This document shows, piece by piece, positions 1 to 7,564 of a stretch of DNA of 26,530 nucleotides. Both the position numbers and the translations under genes were made by a program. Position 1 is the stretch's first letter. Each line of letters starts with the position of its first letter. Source of the stretch: an uncultured Lachnospiraceae bacterium (GTDB lineage: Bacteria > Bacillota > Clostridia > Lachnospirales > Lachnospiraceae); contig CAJUTU010000046.1 of the NCBI GenBank assembly GCA_910589385.1, positions 1-26,530 of the forward strand, written 5' to 3'. The notes beneath the pieces were generated by a model. It saw only the letters and a program-made list of their open reading frames with translations. It searched no databases and was not told the DNA's origin.

Positions 1-179
1 GCAATCTTATATTTTGTAATCGCAATATCAGGTTTACCTGGAATTTTATTATAGTTTTTACGGTATCTATATCCTTTTTTCCACAACTCTTTCCGCAGCT
101 TGACCTCTATTGAAGTATCCCTGCTTTTAATATGTGACATATTTTTATGCCGCTGTTCTTTAGTCAAATTATCCGCCAT
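1..179 (-). CDS. vsr: Very short patch repair endonuclease (Vsr), 3' part outside the window
   Basis: Only the first 59 codons are present; the gene runs off the left edge. The N-terminus (MADNLTKEQRHKNMSHIKSR, then a segment ending GYRYRKNY..IPGKPDIAI) matches the Vsr family, including the conserved EQRxxNMSxI start and the PGKPDI segment that carries the catalytic aspartate. Vsr nicks DNA 5' of T in T:G mismatches left by deamination of 5-methylcytosine, so it offsets the mutagenic cost of the adjacent cytosine-5 methyltransferases. The ATG lies one base after the TAA stop of the upstream methyltransferase, so the two are very likely translationally coupled in one restriction-modification operon. 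Identification is strong; completeness cannot be judged here. Confidence 0.9.
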   Translation of the reverse strand, partial: MADNLTKEQRHKNMSHIKSRDTSIEVKLRKELWKKGYRYRKNYNKIPGKPDIAITKYKI

Positions 180-180
180 A

Positions 181-1149
181 TTAACATTCCTGTAATCCCT
201 CTTTTACCGCCCTTGCCACATACCAAAACATTACAGGCGGAATAGCATTTCCTAATGCCCTGTACTGTGCCGCTTCACTTCCAACAAGTTCGAACTCATC
301 TGGAAATGATTGTATTCGTGCCACTTCCCTTGGAGTAAACCGCCGATAACGGCTGCCCTGCATCAGAACTGGATCTGTACTGTTAAGAGATACTTTTGCC
401 AAATGAGCCCCAACAGTATTGCAAGGTTTATTGATGTCCTGCGCCCGTCCCTTATTCATGCTTTCACGCTTTTTCATCATTCCAGCCACAGCCCTGTCAC
501 TAAAATAATATTTTTCATCAACATCATCCTCTATTACTTTCTTCAATGGTACATATCCGTCCTCACTCTCTATTTCTACATCGGGAAATTTGAACAGAAT
601 ATGCAGGTCTTTTCTGAAACCCACAATAATTACACGTTCCCTTTTCTGTGGTACTCCATAATCAGCGGAATTTAGAACCCTGTACTGCACATCATATCCA
701 CTGTCTTCAAATTCTTTTATGATCAGCGGAAATGCACTCCTTTTATTCGCTGTTAATATCCCTTTTACATTTTCTGCAATAAAACATTTCGGCTGCCGTT
801 CCCTCAAAATTCTACACATTTCAAAAAACAATTTTCCCCTTTCGTCCTTCACGCCAAGCCTTTTGGGATTCTGGGCAATGATAGAAAACGACTGGCAGGG
901 AAATCCTCCTGTCAGAATATCAAATTCTGGAAGCTCCTCTGATTTGACTTCTCTTATATCCCTGCTATCTGGCGTAATTTTAAAATTCTCTTTAAAAATA
1001 TTACAGGCATTATCATCAATATCATTTGCATAAACAATCTCCATGCTGTTAGAATCATAATGCTTTCCTAAAAAATCAAAATTTCCCAGCAAACCTACAT
1101 CTGTACCTCCACATCCGCAGAATAATGATGCAACTCTTAATTTTTCCAT
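181..1149 (-). CDS. DNA (cytosine-5-)-methyltransferase, downstream enzyme of the R-M operon
   Basis: 322 residues, a compact C5 methyltransferase that transfers methyl groups from S-adenosylmethionine to cytosine. Visible motifs are motif I (LFCGCGG, residues 9-15), motif IV with catalytic Cys85 in FPCQ, motif VI ENV (126-128), motif VIII QKRER (168-172), motif IX around RFTPREVARIQSFPDEF (270-286) and motif X GNAIPP (300-305). The target recognition region is the roughly 90 residues between motifs VIII and IX and is short. The ATG lies inside the end of the restriction nuclease gene (13-base overlap), and the vsr start follows the stop by one base. It is not a close copy of the other methyltransferase in the operon, so it may methylate the other strand of an asymmetric site. 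The specificity cannot be read from sequence. Confidence 0.95.
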   Translation of the reverse strand: MEKLRVASLFCGCGGTDVGLLGNFDFLGKHYDSNSMEIVYANDIDDNACNIFKENFKITPDSRDIREVKSEELPEFDILTGGFPCQSFSIIAQNPKRLGVKDERGKLFFEMCRILRERQPKCFIAENVKGILTANKRSAFPLIIKEFEDSGYDVQYRVLNSADYGVPQKRERVIIVGFRKDLHILFKFPDVEIESEDGYVPLKKVIEDDVDEKYYFSDRAVAGMMKKRESMNKGRAQDINKPCNTVGAHLAKVSLNSTDPVLMQGSRYRRFTPREVARIQSFPDEFELVGSEAAQYRALGNAIPPVMFWYVARAVKEGLQEC

Positions 1150-2600
1150 GTCAGCAGCTCCTCAAACTCACCAACTTTTTTCGGGTCAAATGTTATGTCC
1201 GCCCCATCAGACGGCACCATTTCAATTTGGTCACTTTTATATAGACCAACAGGGTCTTGCAATAAAAACAACTTTCTTTCTGATTTACTAAGCAGCAGAC
1301 GATACACATAATACCTATCATGTATACTGCTTGCTGTATTCCATTCATTTTTAGTCAGATGAATCCTGTTAAAATGTAATGGTTTTGAACTAATAGTTGT
1401 TTTTACTTCAATATATCTTTTACGCTCGTCAAGCTCCACAGAACTAATGTCATATCCCACTGCAAACTGCGTTGGTATCCTTTTTATTAAATGGATTAAA
1501 TCTTCCCGTCCTCCAAGTTTTATTCTCATACACTCATGACCATGTACCAGGCTTTCTCCTATATCGCCGATATCTTTCGTAGTAAACATATCATAAGAAG
1601 CAGCAATCCGTTTTTCTATTACATTGTCCCTCTGCACAAAATCAGACATTCCTGCCATTTCCGCATTTTGGGCATTTTCCTTTAACATCTCCAATTCGTC
1701 CGAATCACCTGCAATATATGCAAGAATATCCGTTGAGAAGTCTGTATCTTCCAAGCGGCGGTTCACATAGGAGAACCACCCGCTGATGCAGTCTTTTACT
1801 TCTTTCATACTGCCGCTTCGATTGGCAGTCATTGTATCATATTCGCCAAACCACTCCCCAGATTCGCAGAATTTTACAATAGACTCTTCCTCAAGCGTAT
1901 TCAGATAATATGTCCGGCTGTCATACGTCTTCAAAAGATTAGCGATTTCCATGTAATCTATAATATCACCTGCATATCGGATTACATCACCTGTTTCATC
2001 GTATACCACTCTCTGCCTGCGGTTGTATGCTATTCTGTCCCAAGCCTGTTCGACACTTTCCTGATCTCTGGTAACACGCAGATCATTAAAAATACAGTGA
2101 CACACTTCTGGTTTTGTAATGCCGATGGAATTGCCTCCTTCTCTATTGGCATATCGGAGTAGTTTCAAAATATACTGCGCAGGTTTAAAATGAACTCCCT
2201 GTCTAATCTGTTCCAAAACTTCTTTGGGTTTAATATGCGCTCCCGGATACTGGAAATTATACAAGAAAACTTTGAAACACTCTACCAAATCCTGATTTTC
2301 CGCCAGTTCAACCGCCCTTCTCCCCGGCTTGTCCGTTGTATCTGTATGTTCTATAAACCCAAACAAAGCTGAAATTTCTGTCCGCCAGTTATTAATTGTT
2401 TTTAACTTTCTATGTGCATTTCCCGGATAACGGAACAATGCCGCATTAACAGCCTCCACAAACTCATTTGTCGTTTTTTCTCCAACTCTTGTTATTTCCT
2501 CAGCCACATAAATCAGAACATTTTCAATATCACCTTTAAATCTTGGTCTGATATGGTGCAATCTGAAATAGTACTGTTCCGGTATTTGATATTCAGCCAT
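1137..2600 (-). CDS. Type II restriction endonuclease with C-terminal DUF3883/NOV_C-like nuclease domain
   Basis: 487 residues from the ATG at 2600, chosen because AGGAG lies nine bases upstream; the ATG nine bases earlier directly abuts that AGGAG. The C-terminal 110 residues carry the DUF3883 (NO VEIN C-terminal) pattern GYDISS...RYIEVKTT...LTKNEW...YYVYRL. This is a PD-(D/E)xK-type nuclease core with Asp384, Glu398 and Lys400 as probable metal-binding and catalytic residues. The N-terminal two thirds has no motif I recognise and presumably recognises DNA. The gene sits between two cytosine-5 methyltransferase genes and overlaps both (8 bases upstream, 13 downstream), which strongly supports a role as the cognate restriction enzyme. 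A modification-dependent nuclease is a less likely alternative, given the two protecting methyltransferases. Confidence 0.8.
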   Translation of the reverse strand: MAEYQIPEQYYFRLHHIRPRFKGDIENVLIYVAEEITRVGEKTTNEFVEAVNAALFRYPGNAHRKLKTINNWRTEISALFGFIEHTDTTDKPGRRAVELAENQDLVECFKVFLYNFQYPGAHIKPKEVLEQIRQGVHFKPAQYILKLLRYANREGGNSIGITKPEVCHCIFNDLRVTRDQESVEQAWDRIAYNRRQRVVYDETGDVIRYAGDIIDYMEIANLLKTYDSRTYYLNTLEEESIVKFCESGEWFGEYDTMTANRSGSMKEVKDCISGWFSYVNRRLEDTDFSTDILAYIAGDSDELEMLKENAQNAEMAGMSDFVQRDNVIEKRIAASYDMFTTKDIGDIGESLVHGHECMRIKLGGREDLIHLIKRIPTQFAVGYDISSVELDERKRYIEVKTTISSKPLHFNRIHLTKNEWNTASSIHDRYYVYRLLLSKSERKLFLLQDPVGLYKSDQIEMVPSDGADITFDPKKVGEFEELLTWKN

Positions 2601-3654
2601 TTTCTCCATCTCCTAATGCTTTTTTCAACTGCCCGGCAATACACTCTGCCATTAACGGAGGTACCGCATTTCCAACCTGCCTGAACTGTTGGGTTTTATT
2701 GCCCAGAAAAATAAAATCATCTGGAAACGACTGTAATCTTGCGCACTCCCTTACAGTAGGAACACGATTATACTTATAATGAAAATGATGCCTGTGGCCA
2801 GTATCAATCGTCGGTGCGGGTTTGTCACTTGCAAATCGTGTCCATGCAACATGAAAATTCCTGCTTTTTCTATATTCCTCCGGCAGATCTTTATAGTTTC
2901 CACCATCAGGAACCAATGAAATAATCTTTTTTACCTTATCAGAATGATTGGCTGCCACATGATTTTTTACAACATTCGAATTTTGACGCATCAATTTCTG
3001 GTATTCATTTTGCGGTTCCATTATGTACTCAGCTTCTTCACAGCCAAGCTCATCTTCTAATGCAGGAAGATCTGACAAAGCCATCTGACAGCTTACTTTA
3101 TCTTCATTTATCGGCGGATACTCAAAGTTTCCCTCTCTTATTCCTACAAACACTACTCTTTTTCTATTTTGAGGAACTCTATAATCAGAAGCACACAATA
3201 TTTTATATTGAATATCATATCCCATGTCTGTAAATTTATGAATAATGCTGTCTTTAATCTGTCCGTCAAACAAACCGACCAATCCAGGAACATTTTCTAT
3301 AACAAATGCTTTCGGCTGGATTTCCTCTACGAGTCTGATATATGATAAATATAATTTATTTCTTGGATCATCAAATCTTCTCGGCCCCGAAAGTGACATT
3401 CCCTGACAAGGCGGTCCGCCGATGATCACATCTATCGTTTTTCCATCTATTAGCGGTTTAATATCATTTTTATAGGTTATTTGTGTTATATCGCCACAGA
3501 TGGAACGTGAATCTTTATGATTCAATTCAAATGTTTCCAAGGCTTTTTCATCATTATCAATACCGAGAAGAACGTGATATCCTGCCTTTTCAAAACCATA
3601 TGACAGACCACCACATCCACAAAACAAATCTATTACATTCAAACTATTCTTCAT
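2593..3654 (-). CDS. DNA (cytosine-5-)-methyltransferase, first enzyme of the R-M operon
   Basis: 353 residues if started at the ATG at 3654, which places motif I (DLFCGCGG) nine residues from the N-terminus as in most C5 methyltransferases. In-frame ATGs at 3678 and 3720 would add N-terminal residues without a domain match. Motif IV PPCQ has catalytic Cys83, motif VI ENV is at 120-122, motif VIII QNRKR at 162-166, and the end carries RECARLQSFPDDF and GNAVPP. The target recognition region is longer than in the downstream enzyme. The chosen start overlaps the 3' end of the helix-turn-helix gene by 11 bases, suggesting coupled translation. The 3' end overlaps the nuclease start, so methylase is made before nuclease, which suits safe establishment of an R-M system. 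Confidence 0.93.
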   Translation of the reverse strand: MKNSLNVIDLFCGCGGLSYGFEKAGYHVLLGIDNDEKALETFELNHKDSRSICGDITQITYKNDIKPLIDGKTIDVIIGGPPCQGMSLSGPRRFDDPRNKLYLSYIRLVEEIQPKAFVIENVPGLVGLFDGQIKDSIIHKFTDMGYDIQYKILCASDYRVPQNRKRVVFVGIREGNFEYPPINEDKVSCQMALSDLPALEDELGCEEAEYIMEPQNEYQKLMRQNSNVVKNHVAANHSDKVKKIISLVPDGGNYKDLPEEYRKSRNFHVAWTRFASDKPAPTIDTGHRHHFHYKYNRVPTVRECARLQSFPDDFIFLGNKTQQFRQVGNAVPPLMAECIAGQLKKALGDGENG

Positions 3655-3826
3655 TATGCTTTTTTGCCTTTCTGTTATCATCTGGTTTTTCTGCATCTTC
3701 CGGTATTGCCCATGCCTCACCCAGCTTGAATGTTCCTTTTATGCGTCCCTCTGAGCATAGAATTTGAACTCTCCTCTGTGAAATATTCCATTTTTTTGCT
3801 GCCTGGCTTGCTGTCATATATCCCAT
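3644..3826 (-). CDS. Small helix-turn-helix (excisionase/MerR-like) DNA-binding protein
   Basis: 60 residues. The segment MTASQAAKKWNISQRRVQILCSEG, followed by RIKGTFKLGEAWAIPEDAEKP, is a typical HTH_17-type winged helix fold: an A-x-x-W-x-I-S-x-R-R-V recognition helix followed by a wing ending in W-x-I-P. An AGAGG lies eight bases before the ATG at 3826. It is the first gene of the R-M operon and overlaps the start of the first methyltransferase. A promoter lies just upstream. It could be a controller that sets R-M expression or a leftover from a mobile element; the sequence does not decide. Restriction controllers (C proteins) are usually XRE-type, so this would be an unusual one. Confidence 0.8.
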   Translation of the reverse strand: MGYMTASQAAKKWNISQRRVQILCSEGRIKGTFKLGEAWAIPEDAEKPDDNRKAKKHNEE

Positions 3827-3852
3827 ATCGATTACCTCTTCTTTCCTAACAC

Positions 3853-3881
3853 ATTATATTCCACGGGACGAACAAAAGCAA
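3853..3881 (-). promoter_or_regulatory. Promoter of the R-M operon
   Basis: On the minus strand, TTGCTT (3881-3876) and TATAAT (3858-3853) are separated by 17 bases. The expected transcription start is near 3846, about 20 bases before the ATG of the helix-turn-helix gene. The match is good and correctly placed. Confidence 0.7.
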
Positions 3882-3900
3882 GGAAAATATATAATTTTCC

Positions 3901-4226
3901 CTAATTGTGCCAACACAGGACAATATCCGGCAAGCCGATGCCCAGCACTCTCAGCCCGATGCCTTCCACCGTTGTCAAGAGAGTGTTGAGCATGCTGCCG
4001 TGCTGTACGTCATTCTTCAACTTTTCCAGTTCCTTTCGTTTCCCTTTGATGTCCACTGCGTTGTTCTGGAGAGCGCTGTTTTTTTACTCCCAAACCGCGT
4101 CAACCTCGACGATAATCTTATGCCCCTGTCCAAGTTCTGAAATTAAATACGCCATTGTAGCGTCTTCTAATGGAGTGGCGATATTATCCGGTACAGGTTT
4201 TATAGATCCCGTATCTTCTTATCCAT
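3901..4226 (-). pseudogene. Remnant of an EcsC-family protein gene
   Basis: Reading from an ATG at 4226 with a good upstream AAGGAGAG gives MDKKIRDL and then a stop. After a shift of frame the reading continues coherently as IKPVPDNIATPLEDATMAY, then a segment ending VDAVWE, an in-frame TAA, and then a run ending LGIGLPDIVL before a stop at 3901. The GIGLPDI-V/P-LF motif, followed normally by hydrophobic helices, is characteristic of EcsC-family proteins. Here the downstream part is missing. At least one frameshift, one internal stop and a 3' truncation are visible, so it is not functional. It sits between the toxin-antitoxin pair and the R-M operon, as expected for island debris. Confidence 0.7.
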
Positions 4227-4373
4227 ATGCTTCTCTCCTTTTTCATCATTTTTTATGAACTATAAAGATGGTAGCACATGGCCATTTTCAATTTTAAAAG
4301 TCGTTTCCGCTCTTCGATTAAGGCGGTTTTCCGTTAAGGCAGGTTTTCTCCAAAGACTTATTTTCACAGGACT

Positions 4374-4412
4374 AAAAAAGCCCGGAAGAATGATTCCACT
4401 CTTCCGGGCTTT
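4374..4412 (-). terminator. Intrinsic terminator after the antitoxin gene
   Basis: A 13-bp perfect stem (4377-4389 paired with 4400-4412, CCCGGAAGA core) with a 10-base loop. On the minus strand it ends in a run of Ts, 40 bases after the antitoxin stop codon. Confidence 0.88.
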
Positions 4413-4452
4413 CCTGTACCGTTCCTGATCCGAACGCCAATCTTCTTTTTTA

Positions 4453-5460
4453 TCATGCTCTTTTTAGCATATCATGGATATAGTTCCTGATGCCTTCCTC
4501 TGAATCAATCCCATATACTTCATTTACGCTTTTGAAATATCTCCTGATATCGTCCTTGCATACTATTTCATTTGACGGGATATGATCGCCGTAACCCTGA
4601 CGTGCATCCTTCCATGGCTTTTCATTATGGGTAATCTTTTCGAGAGCCTTGCCCCCATATATCCCAAAAGTATTTACAACCAGATCAGCCACTTTTTTCT
4701 CATCATCCCCTAATTCCTCTGCAATTCCTTCCAGGAGGGCGAAACGTGCATCATCGATTGGATTATACTTAAAATCTCTGAATAGGTTATAAACCTCCGG
4801 ATAGACTGGCCCATGGATCCATGCCCTGCAGTCTTCCTCAAAAAATGCCTTTCCATACAAAGCGGAGTAGATACCCTGATTGAAGTACAGCAGTTTCTGC
4901 AGCATCAGCGGGGTCACTTCTTCCAATTTTTCAAATATATAGGCAATGACTCTGAGTATATTTTCAGATACGGAAAAAAGTTTTTCCAGGCTCACCGCGG
5001 CATCCATGGCTTTTTTATATGCGGCATCCGTAAGTTTTTCTCTGTTTTCAGCCAGCTTTTTCTTCATATAGGGTGGGGAGGTAAGCGCGAACCGTATGAT
5101 ATCGGAATACTCTTTGGATGGTATCTGTCCTTCCAGATATCTTGGGATCGTTACTTCCCCAAAGCCAAGGCAAAGCGACAGCGGCGCCTTTCCAATCTTA
5201 TAAATTTTCATCAAATTCGCAATGTCCTCCACAGAAACAATTCCCTCAGCATGCCTGTACTGTTCATCAATTTCCCGAACATTCTCGTCGATCAGCCCTG
5301 GAATACTCATTTCCTCTCCGCATTCAGCACATACTGCCGCTGTTATTGTAAACTGGTATTCCTTATCTCTTACAGTCTTTCTAATGTTTTTCTTCTGCAG
5401 GACATATTCCGTTTCCTTCCTGCATTCTATACAGAAATCTTTTCTTCTCTTCTCTGACAT
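4453..5460 (-). CDS. Antitoxin: MqsA-like zinc/HTH domain fused to a Panacea (SocA/DUF4065) domain
   Basis: 335 residues from the ATG at 5460, which has GGAGGTG six bases upstream. An in-frame ATG at 5475 is part of that ribosome site and is unlikely to be used. Residues 10-13 and 44-47 are two CxxC pairs for zinc, as in MqsA. Residues about 75-135 form an XRE-like helix-turn-helix (LSLCLGFGEVTIPRYLEGQIPS) that should bind the operon's own promoter. Residues about 165-325 are a Panacea domain (TPLMLQKLLYFNQGIYSALY...WIHGPVYPEVYNLF), a fold known to neutralise many unrelated toxins. The gene follows the toxin by 30 bases. Role inferred: neutralise the MqsR-like toxin and repress transcription. 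Confidence 0.88.
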   Translation of the reverse strand: MSEKRRKDFCIECRKETEYVLQKKNIRKTVRDKEYQFTITAAVCAECGEEMSIPGLIDENVREIDEQYRHAEGIVSVEDIANLMKIYKIGKAPLSLCLGFGEVTIPRYLEGQIPSKEYSDIIRFALTSPPYMKKKLAENREKLTDAAYKKAMDAAVSLEKLFSVSENILRVIAYIFEKLEEVTPLMLQKLLYFNQGIYSALYGKAFFEEDCRAWIHGPVYPEVYNLFRDFKYNPIDDARFALLEGIAEELGDDEKKVADLVVNTFGIYGGKALEKITHNEKPWKDARQGYGDHIPSNEIVCKDDIRRYFKSVNEVYGIDSEEGIRNYIHDMLKRA

Positions 5461-5490
5461 GATGGACACCTCCATTATTTACTCACCAGA

Positions 5491-5877
5491 TCATTTAAAA
5501 TAGTATGTAAGCGGATACTTCTGTTCATGGAATGAAATCACGATAACAAAATTACTTTCCAATTTGTTAAACTTTATATACAGTGAAACCGTTCTTTTTC
5601 CTGCCCCACTCCTTTCCAAAAGAGTCACATCCCTGCCAAAAACATAGAGCTGTTCATGCTCATATCCCTTATGTTCATTTTGTAAAATATGTGAAAAGTC
5701 AGCAGATGTTAAACTAAGTATTATTTCTCTTGCCTTGGCTTCATTGATCACATATTTCAAAAACAGATCAATATTATCCTGGCGGCTTGAATTTTTGTCA
5801 ATTCTATATCTATTATTTTTAACTGCCTCTTTCATTTCAGAAAGATACCGTTCAATATCTTTTGCTTCTATCCTCAA
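5491..5877 (-). CDS. MqsR-like RelE-fold toxin (probable ribosome-linked or free mRNA endonuclease)
   Basis: The C-terminal half follows the MqsR pattern: ILSLTSADF (the L-x-x-x-DF motif), a V-rich segment, then VSLYIKFNKL and VIVISFHEQ, matching MqsR's VYLKITVI...VLIVSFKEK. MqsR toxins are mRNA interferases. I place the start at TTG 5877 (128 residues) because GGAGG lies eight bases upstream and the likely promoter -10 overlaps the upstream ATG at 5928, which has no ribosome site. From 5928 the protein would have 145 residues. The partner antitoxin lies directly downstream and has MqsA features, which supports the family call. The MqsR similarity is moderate and from memory. Confidence 0.72.
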   Translation of the reverse strand: MRIEAKDIERYLSEMKEAVKNNRYRIDKNSSRQDNIDLFLKYVINEAKAREIILSLTSADFSHILQNEHKGYEHEQLYVFGRDVTLLERSGAGKRTVSLYIKFNKLESNFVIVISFHEQKYPLTYYFK

Positions 5878-5929
5878 TATCAATTCCTCCGCAAAAGTAA
5901 TGATTTGGTTTTTATTTTTTTCTATCATT

Positions 5930-5958
5930 ACTTTACATCAATGATTGAATTTTGTCAA
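5930..5958 (-). promoter_or_regulatory. Promoter of the toxin-antitoxin operon
   Basis: TTGACA (5958-5953) and TAAAGT (5935-5930) on the minus strand are 17 bases apart. Transcription would start near 5923, inside the upstream ATG-initiated reading frame, favouring the TTG start at 5877 for the toxin. Confidence 0.55.
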
Positions 5959-6122
5959 TATCCTATCACAAAAAAAATCTGATAACTGTACCGCTGTAGT
6001 ATGGACGCGAATCTTTGCAGCGGTAATATCCGGTATTTGCATATAAACTCCATAAGCAGCATCCTCCAGCTTGTCTACGGCTCATACCGTTCCGGCATGG
6101 AGAGCAGTTTGGGAGCAATAGT
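5938..6122 (-). pseudogene. Possible gene fragment of unknown family
   Basis: The minus strand reads coherently as KLLSMPERYEP, then with a one-base shift (a probable lost G in a CCGG) as VDKLEDAAYGVYMQIPDITA and on to VQLSDFFCDR, ending at a TGA at 5938. The composition resembles a real soluble protein, but I do not recognise the family. The frame is broken and has no start or ribosome site. It may be debris at the island boundary. The weak hairpin at 5989-6025 lies inside it and may be coincidental. Confidence 0.3.
5970..6030 (-). terminator. Possible terminator-like hairpin before the TA promoter
   Basis: The minus strand forms an 8-bp stem TACCGCTG/CAGCGGTA with a 21-base loop, a lower GATA/TATC stem and then eight Ts. 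The gap between upper stem and T run is long, so function is uncertain. It overlaps the possible gene fragment. Confidence 0.3.
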
Positions 6123-6136
6123 TCATTGCTTCGCGA

Positions 6137-6201
6137 AAATAAAAAGCGCCCTGCCCTATGCCCCGTTATAGAAAGGGAGCACAAAGCAAAAGCGCCTTTT
6201 T
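6137..6201 (-). terminator. Probable terminator of the rpmG-rplA operon
   Basis: On the minus strand AAAAGGCGC pairs with GCGCTTTTT (one G-T pair) around an inner partly paired loop, followed by TATTTT. It lies about 145 bases after the rplA stop. The long interior makes this a weaker than usual terminator. The 130 bases between it and rplA hold only a small ACAGGA/TCCTGT hairpin at 6300-6315 and no gene. Confidence 0.45.
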
Positions 6202-6346
6202 ATTTTTCTCTTATAAATTGTAACCTAATCTATCTTTGATCTTCTATGCAATGTTCATTACAAGACTTCACCAAAACCAAAATATCTCCGTCAGACCCTA
6301 CAGGATATTTCCTGTGATGCCTGCACAAAGATTTCACCGCTGCTTC

Positions 6347-7039
6347 TTACTGCAGACGCATCGGATTGATCTTGATGCCAGGTCCCATTGTGGAAGTAAT
6401 CGTCACACTCTTCAAGAACTGTCCTTTTACTGCTGCCGGTCTTGCTTTAATGATTGCATCAACAAGCGTCTGGAAGTTGTCCGCTAACTGTTCTTCGGTA
6501 AAGGAAGCCTTACCGATCGGCACATGGATAATGTTTGTCTTGTCCAATCTGTACTCAATCTTACCGGCTTTGATATCGTTGATCGCCTTTGTCACGTCCA
6601 TAGTAACTGTACCGGCTTTCGGGTTCGGCATAAGTCCCTTTGGTCCAAGTACACGTCCAAGACGTCCGACAACACCCATCATATCCGGTGTAGCAACTAC
6701 TACGTCAAAGTCAAGCCAGCCTTCGTTCTGGATCTTCGGAACCAGTTCCTGCCCGCCGACAAAATCAGCGCCTGCTGCCTGAGCTTCGTCTGCCTTTGCA
6801 TCCTTTGCAAATACAAGGATACGGACTGTCTTACCCGTTCCATGAGGCAGTACGACCGCGCCACGGATCTGCTGGTCAGCATGACGGCCGTCGCATCCGG
6901 TCCTGATATGAGCTTCGATTGTCTCATCAAATTTTGCTACTGCTGCCTTTTTTACTAAAGAGATCGCCTCTGCCTTGTCGTAAAGGTTTCCTCTCTCGAT
7001 TTGTTTTGCAGCTTCGATATATTTCTTTCCTCGTTTCAT
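6347..7039 (-). CDS. rplA: 50S ribosomal protein L1
   Basis: 230 residues, full family length. The start MKRGKKYIEAAKQIE, the central VGRLGRVLGPKGLMPNPKAG segment and the end VTITSTMGPGIKI are diagnostic for bacterial L1. L1 forms the mobile L1 stalk on 23S rRNA and, in many bacteria, represses its own operon by binding an mRNA copy of its rRNA site. Such a copy lies directly before this gene, ending at the AAGGAGG ribosome site. It is the last gene of the operon here. The usual rplJ and rplL do not follow. Confidence 0.98.
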   Translation of the reverse strand: MKRGKKYIEAAKQIERGNLYDKAEAISLVKKAAVAKFDETIEAHIRTGCDGRHADQQIRGAVVLPHGTGKTVRILVFAKDAKADEAQAAGADFVGGQELVPKIQNEGWLDFDVVVATPDMMGVVGRLGRVLGPKGLMPNPKAGTVTMDVTKAINDIKAGKIEYRLDKTNIIHVPIGKASFTEEQLADNFQTLVDAIIKARPAAVKGQFLKSVTITSTMGPGIKINPMRLQ

Positions 7040-7055
7040 TCTAAATAACCTCCTT

Positions 7056-7086
7056 GTGGTATTCGCGGGACTCTAACCCCTCCCAC
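7056..7086 (-). promoter_or_regulatory. L1-binding mRNA site before rplA
   Basis: The minus-strand RNA reads GUGGGAGGGG, a short loop, CCC, then GCGAAUACCAC. It mimics the L1 site of 23S rRNA (GGUGGGAGGC...GCCGACCUUGAAAUACCACC in E. coli). The CCAC is directly followed by the AAGGAGG of rplA, so bound L1 would block initiation. Confidence 0.8.
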
Positions 7087-7122
7087 TGCTTTCCTCTTCG
7101 TTACTCCTGTCTCAGAATCTGC

Positions 7123-7548
7123 TTACCCTTCTACGGTAACCCCCATAGAACGGCAGGTTCCTTCTACCATGCTCATCGCTGCCTCCAAAGATGCTGCATT
7201 TAAATCTGGCATCTTGGTCTTTGCAATCTCTTCTACCTGGGCTTTCGTGATCTTTGCAACCTTTGTCTTGTTCGGAACGCCGGAACCAGATTTGATGTTG
7301 CATGCTTTCTTGATCAGGACTGCTGCCGGAGGAGTCTTCGTAACGAAGCTGAAACTTCTGTCACTGTAAACCGTGATGACAACCGGGATCACCAGGTCAC
7401 CCTGGTCTGCTGTCCTTGCGTTGAACTGCTTTGTAAATTCAACAATGTTGACACCATGCTGTCCAAGTGCAGGGCCTACCGGTGGTGCCGGAGTTGCCTT
7501 GCCGGCCGGAATCTGTAACTTAATATAACCTTCTACTTTTTTTGCCAT
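7123..7548 (-). CDS. rplK: 50S ribosomal protein L11
   Basis: 141 residues, full length. MAKKVEGYIKLQIPAGKATP, then PPVGPALGQHGVNIVEFTKQF, and a C-terminal RNA-binding domain ending with GTCRSMGVTVEG are diagnostic. L11 binds the GTPase-associated centre of 23S rRNA. The ATG has AAGGAGG nine bases upstream, and an L1-site mimic precedes it. It is cotranscribed with nusG upstream and rplA downstream. Confidence 0.98.
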   Translation of the reverse strand: MAKKVEGYIKLQIPAGKATPAPPVGPALGQHGVNIVEFTKQFNARTADQGDLVIPVVITVYSDRSFSFVTKTPPAAVLIKKACNIKSGSGVPNKTKVAKITKAQVEEIAKTKMPDLNAASLEAAMSMVEGTCRSMGVTVEG

Positions 7549-7564
7549 TTTTCATTACCTCCTT

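Noticed and set aside
3905..4258. A 117-codon plus-strand reading frame.
   Set aside because: It is the shadow of the EcsC remnant on the other strand and has no ribosome site.
5966..6090. CCGTAGACA on the minus strand with a following hairpin and T run, resembling an L10 (rplJ) leader.
   Set aside because: The pairing partner of the L10 leader core (CAGG...CCTG) is absent, no rplJ follows, and the stretch reads better as a broken coding fragment.
5966..6184. A 72-codon minus-strand reading frame.
   Set aside because: It has no ribosome site and its composition (Arg/Cys-rich) is not protein-like; a different frame here is more coherent.
6300..6315. ACAGGA-TATT-TCCTGT hairpin after rplA as a terminator.
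   Set aside because: Only 6 bp and no T run follows; a better candidate lies at 6137-6201.
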